Assembly (NCBI GenBank): GCA_029263215.1 | Contig: JAJCXY010000002.1 | Location: 27,459-91,458 of the forward strand | Source of the DNA: Acidimicrobiales bacterium | GTDB taxonomy: Bacteria; Actinomycetota; Acidimicrobiia; Acidimicrobiales; Aldehydirespiratoraceae | Reading direction: 5' to 3' | Length of the DNA: 64,000 nucleotides | Part shown: in pieces, positions 53,723 to 62,400 of the stretch | Position numbering within the stretch: position 1 is the stretch's first letter | Layout of the letters: the number at the start of each line of letters is the position of its first letter | Made by a program: the position numbers and the translations under genes | The notes under the pieces: generated by a model | The model's input: only the letters and a program-made list of their open reading frames with translations | Told to the model about the DNA's origin: nothing | Database searches by the model: none

Positions 53723-54373
53723 ATGAGCAACGAAACGACCACGGTGGTGGTTGGAGGCGAGATACCGGATCCCGTCTCCATCCCAACCGGTCCCACGCTC
53801 GATGTGGTCGGACGCGTTCTCACCGGCGACGAGGCGGTGTCGTTGGTGTTGACCGATCTGCCCGATGTGTTGATTCTCGATGCCCGCATCCAGAACCACG
53901 ACGTGAGGGCCGTCTGTCGGCGAGTTCGCGAATGGGCACCGGCCACTCGGGTACTAACCGTGAGTCTGCGTGACGACGAGGCCGCCTATACGTCGTTGGT
54001 GGCCGGGGCCGCCGGTTCGATACTGACCGACGCCAAACCAGCTCACGTGGCCGAAGCGATCGTGGCGGTGGCCCGAGGCGAAGGCGTGATGGCGCCCCGT
54101 ATGGCCTCGCGGCTCCTTCACGACATCGACTCCTGGGCCCAGCGAGCGGCCGACCCGCTCTACCCGCCACCCACGCTCACCGCCACCGAACGCGAGGTTC
54201 TCGCGGCGTTGGCTGCGGGCCGATCCCCAGCGGAGATTGCATCAGCTCATGCCGTGACCGATCGCCTCGTCAATCTCCACGCCGGCTTCGCAGTGGCAAA
54301 GCTGCACCGCTACGTTCTGGGAGCGGAGACGATCGCAGCCCGCGGATCCGACCCGTCGCGCGGAGGAGTATGA
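53723..54373 (+). CDS. Atypical response-regulator-like protein with degenerate LuxR HTH
   Basis: The protein has 216 residues from MSNETTTVVVGGEIPD with GGGAG upstream. The receiver keeps Asp53 in VLILDARIQNHD and a Lys in LTDAKPAHV. The N-terminal acidic pair that binds Mg2+ is missing (VVVGGEIPD), so normal phosphorylation is doubtful. The C-terminal HTH starts canonically (LTATEREVLAALAAGRSPAE) but its recognition helix is poor (HAVTDRLVNLHAGFAVAKL instead of a TVKxH pattern). No kinase gene is adjacent. It overlaps the cupredoxin gene by ATGA. It may be a phosphorylation-independent regulator or a protein-interaction module. Confidence 0.8.
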   Translation: MSNETTTVVVGGEIPDPVSIPTGPTLDVVGRVLTGDEAVSLVLTDLPDVLILDARIQNHDVRAVCRRVREWAPATRVLTVSLRDDEAAYTSLVAGAAGSILTDAKPAHVAEAIVAVARGEGVMAPRMASRLLHDIDSWAQRAADPLYPPPTLTATEREVLAALAAGRSPAEIASAHAVTDRLVNLHAGFAVAKLHRYVLGAETIAARGSDPSRGGV

Positions 54374-54888
54374 ACGCGAAAGCCAAGCCAGCCGACGGAG
54401 ACGGCCGCAAGGCCAAGCAGCGCGCCGCTCGACTGGCCGCTCAGCGCCGCCAGCGAAACCGCCGCATCATGATTGCGGCGGGCACCGGCACCGCTATCGC
54501 GTTGGTGATCGTCGTCGTCCTCGCCCTATCCGGAGGCGACGACGGACCAGCCGAGCCCTCTGCGTCGGTAACGATCGAAGGCACCGAGTTCGCCTACTCG
54601 CCCGACCCGGTGCTGGCTCTGGCCGGTGAGGTCGAGATCAATTTCGAGAACACGGGCCAGACCGGTCACGATTTTGTGCTGCTCCAAGAGGGAGTTCGCA
54701 TCAGCCGCCCCGAGGAGTTCGTCGACTCGATGAGCATCGGCCGGATCCCCTCGATTGCCAAAGGTACGAGCGTCACTCGCACGGTCACTCTCGAGCCGGG
54801 CACCTACCAGATCGTCTGCCTGCTACCCGATCATCTCGAGGCGGGAATGGAAGCCGACCTGATCGTGAGCCGGCCCATCGAGTCCTGA
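54370..54888 (+). CDS. Membrane-anchored cupredoxin (plastocyanin-like) protein
   Basis: The protein has 172 residues. A basic cytosolic start (KAKQRAARLAAQRRQRNRR) leads to one membrane segment (about 34-54, IMIAAGTGTAIALVIVVVLA) and a short linker. The external cupredoxin domain follows: SVTIEGTEFAYSPDPVLALA, then a copper-site His in GQTGHDFVLL. The second ligand cluster is YQIVCLLPDHLEAGMEADL, with Cys, His and Met in the type 1 copper pattern. It probably carries electrons or copper at the outer face of the membrane. The ATG overlaps the atypical regulator stop, so the two are made together. Confidence 0.88.
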   Translation: MNAKAKPADGDGRKAKQRAARLAAQRRQRNRRIMIAAGTGTAIALVIVVVLALSGGDDGPAEPSASVTIEGTEFAYSPDPVLALAGEVEINFENTGQTGHDFVLLQEGVRISRPEEFVDSMSIGRIPSIAKGTSVTRTVTLEPGTYQIVCLLPDHLEAGMEADLIVSRPIES

Positions 54889-54899
54889 GCCGCCGCGGT

Positions 54900-55949
54900 T
54901 CAGTCGACGCCGAGAATACCGGCGACGTCGTCGACCAATCGTTGGTTGGCGCGGCGGGCCTGCTTGCTGATGCCGGCGAGCGAGGTGAACGAGTGGGTGA
55001 GGGAATCTTCGCACCGAGCTGTCACCGCTACCCCTGCCGACTCGAGGGCGGCGGCGTATCGCTGGCCCTCGTCGCGGAGCGGATCGAACCCGGCGGTGAT
55101 CACCGCCGCCGGGGCGAGCCCCCACAGTTCGGTGGCCAGACCGGGACTCACACGATGGTCGGCCACCGCCGACGGATCGGGCAGGTAGTGGGCGGCGAAA
55201 AACAAGATGGTGTTGGCCGACAAGGGCCAGGCCTCCGCACAAGAGTCGCGGGAACCTCCGGTGGCGGTGCCATCGAGGCCGGGATACACGAGTAGCTGGG
55301 CCGCGGGTTGCGGCAGGCCCCGCGAGCGCCGCTCTTGGCACAGCACAGCGGCGAAGGTGGCTCCCTGTGAGGTGCCGCCCACTGCAACCCTTGCCGGGTC
55401 GACGGCGAGCGCTGCCGCGTTGTCGAGCAGCCACTGGTGGGCCGCCTGGGCATCATCGAGGCCGGCGGGGAATCGGTGCTCGGGAGCAAGCCGGTAGTCG
55501 ACCGACATCACCACCGCGCCGCAGCGATCCGCCAGTTGGGTGAGAAGGCCGTGGTCGGAGTCGAGGCCCCCGATAACGCCCCCTCCCTGGTGAAACCAGA
55601 CCACTCCGAGGGCCCGGCCTACTGCATTGGCAGGGTGGTAGAACCGGACCGGAATATCGCCGCCGGGGCCGGGAATGACCCGGTCGTGGACAGACACCGA
55701 ACCGAGTGGATCGGGTCCCCCAGCGGCAATGATGCGCCGAAACCCTTCGCGTACGACCTTCGGGGTGATCTCGTCGGGTTTCTGTCGAGCGGCGGCGCGG
55801 TTGGCCGACTTGGCGAAGACTTGGATCTGGACGTCGAGCGTGCGCCCGTCGATCTCCACCGCGGGTCCGGCCAAGCGTCGCAACAGCTTCTTGGGCAGAC
55901 GACTGGTGGCGCGGGCTGCGGCCCGGGCGATGCCCTCTCTCATCGCCAC
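54900..55949 (-). CDS. Alpha/beta hydrolase of the hormone-sensitive-lipase type
   Basis: The protein has 349 residues from a GTG 1 base after the guaB stop; an ATG two codons later is equally possible. The family loop usually written HGGG reads HQGGGVIGG. It is followed by VMSVDYRLAPEHRFPAGLDD, a hallmark of this family. The nucleophile elbow is VGGTSQGATFA, where GDSAGG is usual. The acid is in ITAGFDPLRDEG and the His in DSLTHSFTSL. The N-terminal ~90 residues form a cap. The changed oxyanion and elbow residues may alter substrate choice. It is a likely carboxylesterase. Confidence 0.87.
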   Translation of the reverse strand: MAMREGIARAAARATSRLPKKLLRRLAGPAVEIDGRTLDVQIQVFAKSANRAAARQKPDEITPKVVREGFRRIIAAGGPDPLGSVSVHDRVIPGPGGDIPVRFYHPANAVGRALGVVWFHQGGGVIGGLDSDHGLLTQLADRCGAVVMSVDYRLAPEHRFPAGLDDAQAAHQWLLDNAAALAVDPARVAVGGTSQGATFAAVLCQERRSRGLPQPAAQLLVYPGLDGTATGGSRDSCAEAWPLSANTILFFAAHYLPDPSAVADHRVSPGLATELWGLAPAAVITAGFDPLRDEGQRYAAALESAGVAVTARCEDSLTHSFTSLAGISKQARRANQRLVDDVAGILGVD

Positions 55950-55950
55950 A

Positions 55951-57399
55951 TCACTCGTCGCGTAGGACGGTTATGTCGTGGGGATGGCTCTCGTGCAGTC
56001 CGGCGCCGGTGATGCGCACGAGCCGGGTGCGATGGCGAAGGTCGTCGAGGTCGGCCGCGCCTGCGTAGCCCATACCGGAGCGCAGGCCGCCAACGAGTTG
56101 CGCCACGAGTTCGGCCATCGGGCCGGCGTAACGCACCCGACCCTCCACGCCTTCGGCCACGTGCTTGCCGGCCGTCTGTCCGGTCCCGTAGCGGTCGGTG
56201 GCCCGACCCCGCATGGCCCCCGCGGAACCCATGCCTCGGTAGGTCTTCCACATCGCCCCCTCCACCAGTTCGAGGTCGCCAGGGGCCTCATCGACACCGG
56301 CGAGAAGATTGCCGAGCATCACGACATCGGCGCCGGCGACGAAGGCCTTCACGATGTCGCCGGAGGTGACGATTCCCCCATCGGCGATGATGGGAACTCC
56401 GAGCTCTCGGCCCGCTATCGCACACTCGTGGATCGCGGTCATCTGGGGCATTCCCGCACCAGCCACGATGCGAGTGGTGCAGATACTGCCCGCGCCCACG
56501 CCCACCTTGATCGCATCAGCGCCGGCCTCCACCAAGGCCTCGACACCTTCGCGGGTGACGACGTTGCCGCCCACCACGGCAAGGTCGGGCCAACCCTTCT
56601 TGATGGTGCGGACGGCGTCGATGACTCCCTGGGTGTGGCCGTGGGCGGTGTCGATCACGATCATGTCGACCCCCGCGGCTTCGAGCGCCTCGGTGCGTTG
56701 GGCTGTGTCGGTGACGCCGACCGCCGCTCCAACTCGCAGGCGCCCGTCCTCATCGAGCGAGGAGTCGGGGTTTTCGATTCGCTTGGTGATGTCCTTCACC
56801 GTGATGAGCCCCGCGAGCACACCATCGCCATCGACAAGGGGGAGTTTCTCGATGCGGTGCTTGTGAAGGATCTCGACCGCTTCCTCCAGGTTCGTTCCGA
56901 CCGGGGCTGTGACCAGGCGCTCCGAAGTCATGAAATCGGTGACGGGTTGCTCGTACTGGTCGGAGGTGCAGAAACGAATGTCGCGGTTGGTGAGAATGCC
57001 CACCATGCGCCCGGCCGGATCGCATATCGGTACGCCGCTGATCTTGTGGCGGCCCATGAGGGCTTCCGCGTCGTTGAGGGTGGCGGTGGGGGGAAGGCTG
57101 ATCGGCGCCGAAATCATGCCGGCCTGGGCCCGCTTCACGCGATCGACCTCATCGGCTTGCTGCTCGACGGTGAAGTTGCGATGCAACACACCGATCCCAC
57201 CGGCGCGGGCGATGGCGATCGCCAGCGGCGATTCGGTGACGGTGTCCATCGCGGCAGACATGAGCGGCACCTTCAGCTCGATGCCGGCGACCGAAGTGGA
57301 GGTGTCGACCTCCGACGGCAGAACCTCGCTCCAACCGGGCACCACGAGCACATCATCGAAGGTGAGTGCTTCAGCGCCGGAAAGAACCTCGTCGTTCAT
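55951..57399 (-). CDS. guaB: Inosine-5'-monophosphate dehydrogenase
   Basis: The protein has 482 residues from MNDEVLSGAEALTFDDVLVV; the long upstream frame runs antisense into the lipoprotein gene and is rejected. The catalytic barrel is interrupted at about residues 95-215 by two CBS domains (ISAPISLPPTATLNDAEALM, ILTNRDIRFC; LVTAPVGTNLEEAV, LITVKDITKRIEN). The active-site loop is GVGAGSICTTR with the nucleophilic Cys. PIIADGGIVTSGDIVKAFVA and the flap MGSAGAMRGR follow. The enzyme oxidises IMP to XMP with NAD+, the rate-limiting step of guanine nucleotide synthesis. The divergent lipoprotein gene is only 38 bases away. Confidence 0.96.
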   Translation of the reverse strand: MNDEVLSGAEALTFDDVLVVPGWSEVLPSEVDTSTSVAGIELKVPLMSAAMDTVTESPLAIAIARAGGIGVLHRNFTVEQQADEVDRVKRAQAGMISAPISLPPTATLNDAEALMGRHKISGVPICDPAGRMVGILTNRDIRFCTSDQYEQPVTDFMTSERLVTAPVGTNLEEAVEILHKHRIEKLPLVDGDGVLAGLITVKDITKRIENPDSSLDEDGRLRVGAAVGVTDTAQRTEALEAAGVDMIVIDTAHGHTQGVIDAVRTIKKGWPDLAVVGGNVVTREGVEALVEAGADAIKVGVGAGSICTTRIVAGAGMPQMTAIHECAIAGRELGVPIIADGGIVTSGDIVKAFVAGADVVMLGNLLAGVDEAPGDLELVEGAMWKTYRGMGSAGAMRGRATDRYGTGQTAGKHVAEGVEGRVRYAGPMAELVAQLVGGLRSGMGYAGAADLDDLRHRTRLVRITGAGLHESHPHDITVLRDE

Positions 57400-57437
57400 C
57401 ACCTCACGATAGGCGATCACCCGCCGATCACAAGACA

Positions 57438-58010
57438 ATGAGTAGGTCCCTTCTGTTGCTTGTCGCGCTCGCCGCCACAGCATGCTCAGGACCCGCGCCG
57501 CCCGACCACTGGACAGTCGAGCGGCAGGCACCGAACGTCGCCGATTCGGCGGCAGGCCACACGATCTGCGAAGAAATCGAGGCCCTCGCCCTAGGCTCTT
57601 TGGCAACTGAAACCGACATGGGAGCCGCCCTCGACGAGCTGGCCCGACTCGGCTCCTTCGTCGGCGCAACCGCCGCTCTCCCTTACCTCGCAGCAGCACG
57701 GGAGGCCGACGACCCGGGCCCATCACTGGCCGCGGCCGCCCCCGACCTCGACGCCGCCGGCCACGCCGAATGCGAGATCCCGATCTTCAGTGCTCTCTAT
57801 GTCGCCACCAGCTGGGCCGACTGCTACGGAGAGGTCGACATACCCGCGGCGTCCACGATCGCCACGGTCGACCCGACGACTCAAGCGTGTCATGCCGATG
57901 AGTCACCAGGGTTCCTGCCCTGCTGGGACATCGATGGCGGCTACCAGCCCATCGACTGCCGAACCGGCGAGACCGTTCGGGCGCAGGCCGGGGCGTGGGC
58001 GGCGGTCTGA
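57438..58010 (+). CDS. Small secreted lipoprotein of unknown function
   Basis: The protein has 190 residues from MSRSLLLLVALAATACSG, a signal peptide with a probable lipidated Cys16; position -3 is Ala rather than the usual Leu, so lipidation is likely but not certain. The mature part has an N-terminal helical region (ICEEIEALALG, LDELARLGSF) and a C-terminal part with several Cys (AECEIP, WADCYG, QACHADE, LPCWDID, IDCRTGE) that probably form disulfides outside the cell. I recognise no family. It diverges from guaB and lies 71 bases before the nucleotide-sugar dehydrogenase gene. Confidence 0.78.
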   Translation: MSRSLLLLVALAATACSGPAPPDHWTVERQAPNVADSAAGHTICEEIEALALGSLATETDMGAALDELARLGSFVGATAALPYLAAAREADDPGPSLAAAAPDLDAAGHAECEIPIFSALYVATSWADCYGEVDIPAASTIATVDPTTQACHADESPGFLPCWDIDGGYQPIDCRTGETVRAQAGAWAAV

Positions 58011-58081
58011 CGCCACCGCGAGGCATCAACCGCGAACATGATGTGTCGTACACTCCCTAGTCGCCGACCCAAGGAGAATGA

Positions 58082-59341
58082 ATGTCTATGGAACTGGTAG
58101 TCGTGGGGCTGGGCTATGTCGGGCTGCCGCTCGCCCAGGAGGCGACTCGCTCCGGACTCCTTGTGACCGGGTTCGATGTCTCTCCCGCCACGATCGAATC
58201 TCTCAATAGCGGTCATAGTCACGTAGACGACCTCGGTGATGTCGACATCTCCAAAATGATCGCGGCGGGCTTCAAGGCGACAAGCGAGACCGCGACACTC
58301 AGCACGGCTGATGTGATCGTGATCTGCGTTCCTACGCCACTGCGAGAGGACACGACGCCAGATCTCAGTGCCATCAAAGCGGCGGCCAGGACGATCGGGC
58401 GGTCCTTGGCCGCGGGCACGCTCGTGGTACTGGAATCGACTACCTATCCCGGCACGACCGATGACATCGTTCGGCCCATCCTTGAAACCGAGAGTGGGCT
58501 CACCGCCGGCGACGACTTCAGCCTCGCGTATTCACCCGAACGCATCGATCCCGGCAATCCAAAGTTCGGCTTACGCAACACTCCCAAGATCGTCGGAGGC
58601 TTCTCCGAACAATGCACCGAACACGCCATTGACTTCTATTCACGGTTGGTCGACACGGTTGTTCCTACCGTAGGCACCCGCGAGGCCGAGATGGCGAAAC
58701 TGCTGGAGAACACCTATCGACACGTCAACATCGCGCTCATGAACGAGATGGCCGTTTTCTCTCACGAACTCGGAATCGACCTTTGGGCAGCCATCGAGGC
58801 CGCCAAGACGAAACCGTTCGGGTTCCAGGCCTTCTACCCAGGGCCCGGGGTCGGTGGACACTGCATCCCGATCGACCCCAGCTATCTCTCGTACGCAGTC
58901 CGATCACTCGGCTATCAATTCCGATTTGTCGAACTCGCTCAGGAGGTATCGGGGCGGATGCCCACCTACGTTGCGGTTCGTGCTCAGGCACTGCTCAACG
59001 ACGCTCGCAAGCCCGTGAACGGCTCATCGATCCTCCTGCTGGGCGTCACCTATAAGGCCAATATCTCAGATGAACGCGAAACGCCGGCGCGCCCGGTCGC
59101 GCGAAGACTCCTCGACATGGGAGCCGAGGTCTCTTTCTACGACAGCCATGTTGACGGATTCGAGGTCGACGGATCCGAACTGCAGCAAGTGAACGACCTT
59201 GATGCGGCCATCGACGAGGCCGACCTCGTGGTGCTCGTTCAGCCTCACGACGACATTATGCGGAGCACACCGTTCGATCGTGCGGCCATGATCCTCGACA
59301 CCCGGGGCAAGCTCGAAGGTCCGAACGTCGAACGGTTGTGA
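58082..59341 (+). CDS. UDP-sugar dehydrogenase (UDP-N-acetylhexosamine/UDP-glucose 6-dehydrogenase family)
   Basis: The protein has 419 residues, with ATG 5 bases after AAGGAG. The N-terminal Rossmann domain has VVVGLGYVGLPLAQEA and CVPTPLREDTTPDLS. The central domain has VLESTTYPGTTDD, YSPERIDPGN, EMAKLLENTYRHVNIALMNE and the catalytic Cys261 in GPGVGGHCIPIDP. The C-terminal domain has LLLGVTYKANISDERETPA. The enzyme oxidises C6 of a nucleotide sugar in two NAD+ steps to the uronic acid. The features fit the WbpA/WecC side of the family. No other polysaccharide genes are adjacent, so it is isolated from any cell-surface cluster. Confidence 0.93.
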   Translation: MSMELVVVGLGYVGLPLAQEATRSGLLVTGFDVSPATIESLNSGHSHVDDLGDVDISKMIAAGFKATSETATLSTADVIVICVPTPLREDTTPDLSAIKAAARTIGRSLAAGTLVVLESTTYPGTTDDIVRPILETESGLTAGDDFSLAYSPERIDPGNPKFGLRNTPKIVGGFSEQCTEHAIDFYSRLVDTVVPTVGTREAEMAKLLENTYRHVNIALMNEMAVFSHELGIDLWAAIEAAKTKPFGFQAFYPGPGVGGHCIPIDPSYLSYAVRSLGYQFRFVELAQEVSGRMPTYVAVRAQALLNDARKPVNGSSILLLGVTYKANISDERETPARPVARRLLDMGAEVSFYDSHVDGFEVDGSELQQVNDLDAAIDEADLVVLVQPHDDIMRSTPFDRAAMILDTRGKLEGPNVERL

Positions 59342-59400
59342 CCGACACGAAGCCGGACCATCCCGGTCCTCTACATAGCCATCGGATAGCGGGACACCGC

Positions 59401-62400
59401 TCAGCCCCGATAGGTCATCCCTCGATACCCGGGAGAAAACCCAGCGGCTTCGAGACGAGCCGCCCACGGGGTTTCGCGCACCGGTACGCCATCTACCTTG
59501 GCGATCTCGAGCTTGCGGAGACGGCCGTCCTTGACCAGCTCCTGGATCGCGGTGATCCAGGCCGACGTGTCGGCTGCACCGGGGAAGGTGATCAGGGAAC
59601 GCCCTCCCCTCTCCAACTCCACAACCGGCACTCCCTTGATCAACACCACGTGGGCACCTGCGGCACGCACGGGGCGACCATCGGTGTCGGGCCAGGCCAT
59701 CACCGCTCCGTAGGGCTGGGCCGGATCGGTGGCGGCGAGCACCAGAGGGGCGTCGTCGGTGTCGACTTCGCGACCCGCTCTGAGGCGATCGACCGCGCCG
59801 GGAAGAGCGAACTGGGCTGCGCCGAGGCCGGCGACGAAATAGCCGCGCCTCACCTCGCCCCTCTCCTCGAGTGCTTTCAGCACCGGGTAGACACCGGCGA
59901 ACCCTCCCACCACGCCTTCACCGAGCGTGGTCTCACGAGTGAGTACCCCATACCGGTCGAGAAGCTGGTGGGCCTGGGCGTAGGCCGCCATCGTGGGAGC
60001 GGGTGCGGGTTCGCGCAGCGGTGCGACCAGCGACCAGCGCCCGGCCGCGGTGGGCGGGCCGAGGGAATTGATCGCACCGGGGCGGACCCGCCGTCGGCGA
60101 CCACCGGATCGTGCCGGCTTGGCGGCTTTCTTGGCTCCACCAGCCAGCAGGGCCCGTACCGGGGCAAGTGAATCGTTGGTGACCTCACCGTCCCACACCA
60201 GATCCCACAAGGCAGCCAGCACCGTGTCCTGATCGTAGGGAAGCTCCGCCCCTTGAACCGCCGCTACCAGATCGGGCCAGAAAGACGCGCCCCGCTCGCC
60301 CAATTGGCCCCGCAGCACCTCATGTATCGGGTCGGCCGGTGGCTCATCGGGACGGGGCGCCAGCAACCCAACCTGATCGCGGAACAGCAACCTCACCCGT
60401 CCGTCGCCGGAACCGATCGCGCCTGAGCCGATCCACACCACCTCGCCGGTGGTGCACAGCTGATCGAGGTCGCTGCTGCGGAATCCGTTGAGACGGGCGC
60501 TCAGCACGTCGGCCTCGAGAACCGAGGCGGCTATCGGTGCCCCTTGGAGCTGGGCGATCACTTCGGCGAGGCCATCGATCCCGCGCCTCCGGCTGCCGAC
60601 GCCCTGCCAGGTGGGAAGGAAGCGGGCGAGCGCTTCGGTGTCGACCGGCTCGATCTCGCGCCTCAGTGATGCCAGCGAACGGCGCCGGAGTTGGCGAAGA
60701 ACATCGTCGTCGCAGAATTCTCGCTCCGCGCCACCGGGGCGGAACTCACCCCGCAGAATCACGCCAGAGTCGACGAGGCGGCCGAGGGCCACAGCCACCC
60801 TGTCTTCGGTGATGCCGATCCAGCGAGCGACGTCGCGAACCAGGAAGGGCCCGTGGGTCCGTCCGTAACGACGACAGAGATCACCCAACGGATCGGCGAC
60901 CGGCTCTGTGTAAACCGCTGGTAACCCCGCCGGAAGGGCAGTGCCGAGAGCATCACGCAGGCGAGCGGCGTCGTCGCTCGCCGCGATCCTTTCATCGTCG
61001 GCGATACGCACCTCGATCGCCCGACGCTCCTCCACCAGCTGGCGTAGCCAAACGGCGACGTCGGCGCCCTCCACCGAACGGGCCTCGAGATCGAACCGAG
61101 ACAAGGGACCGAGACGCCTCAGCAGGTCGTGGAGCTCATCGGCGTCACGGGCCTTGCGCCCGTCGACCAGGCACTGGAGTTCGAGTTCCAGGTCGGCCAG
61201 CACATCGGCGTCGAGCAGCTCTCTCAGCTCCTCGGCCCCCAGCAGGTCGCGCAGGAGTTCTCGATCGAGGGCCAGGGCAGCCGCTCGTCGTTCGGCGATC
61301 GGGGCATCGCCTTCGTACATGTAGACCGCGATCCACGAGAACAGCAGCGACTGGGCGAACGGCGACGCCTTGTCGGTGTCGACCGCCACCATCCGGATGC
61401 GCCGGCTACGCAGATCCGACATCACCTGCCGTAGTGCGGGCAGGTCGAACACATCGTTGACACATTCCCGGGTGGCTTCAAGCAGCATCGGGAAGGTGGG
61501 GTATTTCGACGCCACCGCCAACAGATCGGCCGCTCTCTGGCGTTGCTGCCACAAGGGAGTCCGTTGACCGGGCCGACGCCGAGGAAGCAGCAGGGCCCGA
61601 GCCGAACACTCCCGGAACCGGGCCGCGAACATCGCGGTGTCGGGAAGCCGGGAGATGATCACATCGTCGATCTCATCGGGGTCGAAGAGGAGCTCGTCGA
61701 GGGGAAGATGGTCGAGCGCTTCGGGGAGGCGGATCACGATGCCGTCGTCGCTCCACATCAGCTCGACGTCGGCGCCCCATTCCTCTCCCAGCCGGGTTTG
61801 CAGCGCCATGCCCCACGGGGCGTGGACCTGAGCGCCGAACGGGGTGAGCACACACACCCGCCAATCACCGATCTCATCGCGGAACCGTTCGACCACGATG
61901 GCGGTGTCGTCGGGCACCACACCGGTGGCCTCGTGCTGATCATCGAGATAGGCGACGAGGTTCTCCGCCGCGAGCTCGTCGAGGCCGTGCCTCTCCCGGA
62001 GGCGGGTGAGGGGATCCGACTCGGCGCGGATCTCGCGCACGAATTCGCCGATCGCACGCCCGAGCTCCAAGGGCCGGCCGGGGCCGTCGCCGTGCCAGAA
62101 CGGCATCCGTCCCGGCTGGCCGGGGGCAGGAGTGACCACCACCCTTTCGAAGGTGATGTCCTCGATGCGCCAGGTGGAGGCTCCGAGCAGGAAATTCTCT
62201 CCCACCCGGCTCTCGTAGACCATCTCCTCATCGAGTTCGCCGACGCGGGTGCCGTCGGGAAGGAAGACCCCGAACAAGCCGCGGTCGGGGATGGTGCCCG
62301 CGTTGGTTACCGCGAGGCGTTGGGCTCCGGCCCGGCCCCTGAGCGTGCCGGTGACCCGATCCCACACGATGCGCGGCCTCAGCTCGGAGAACTCCTCGCT

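Noticed and set aside
55978..57441. A 487-codon open frame antisense to guaB
   Set aside because: guaB is complete with CBS domains and active-site Cys; the antisense frame has no family features.
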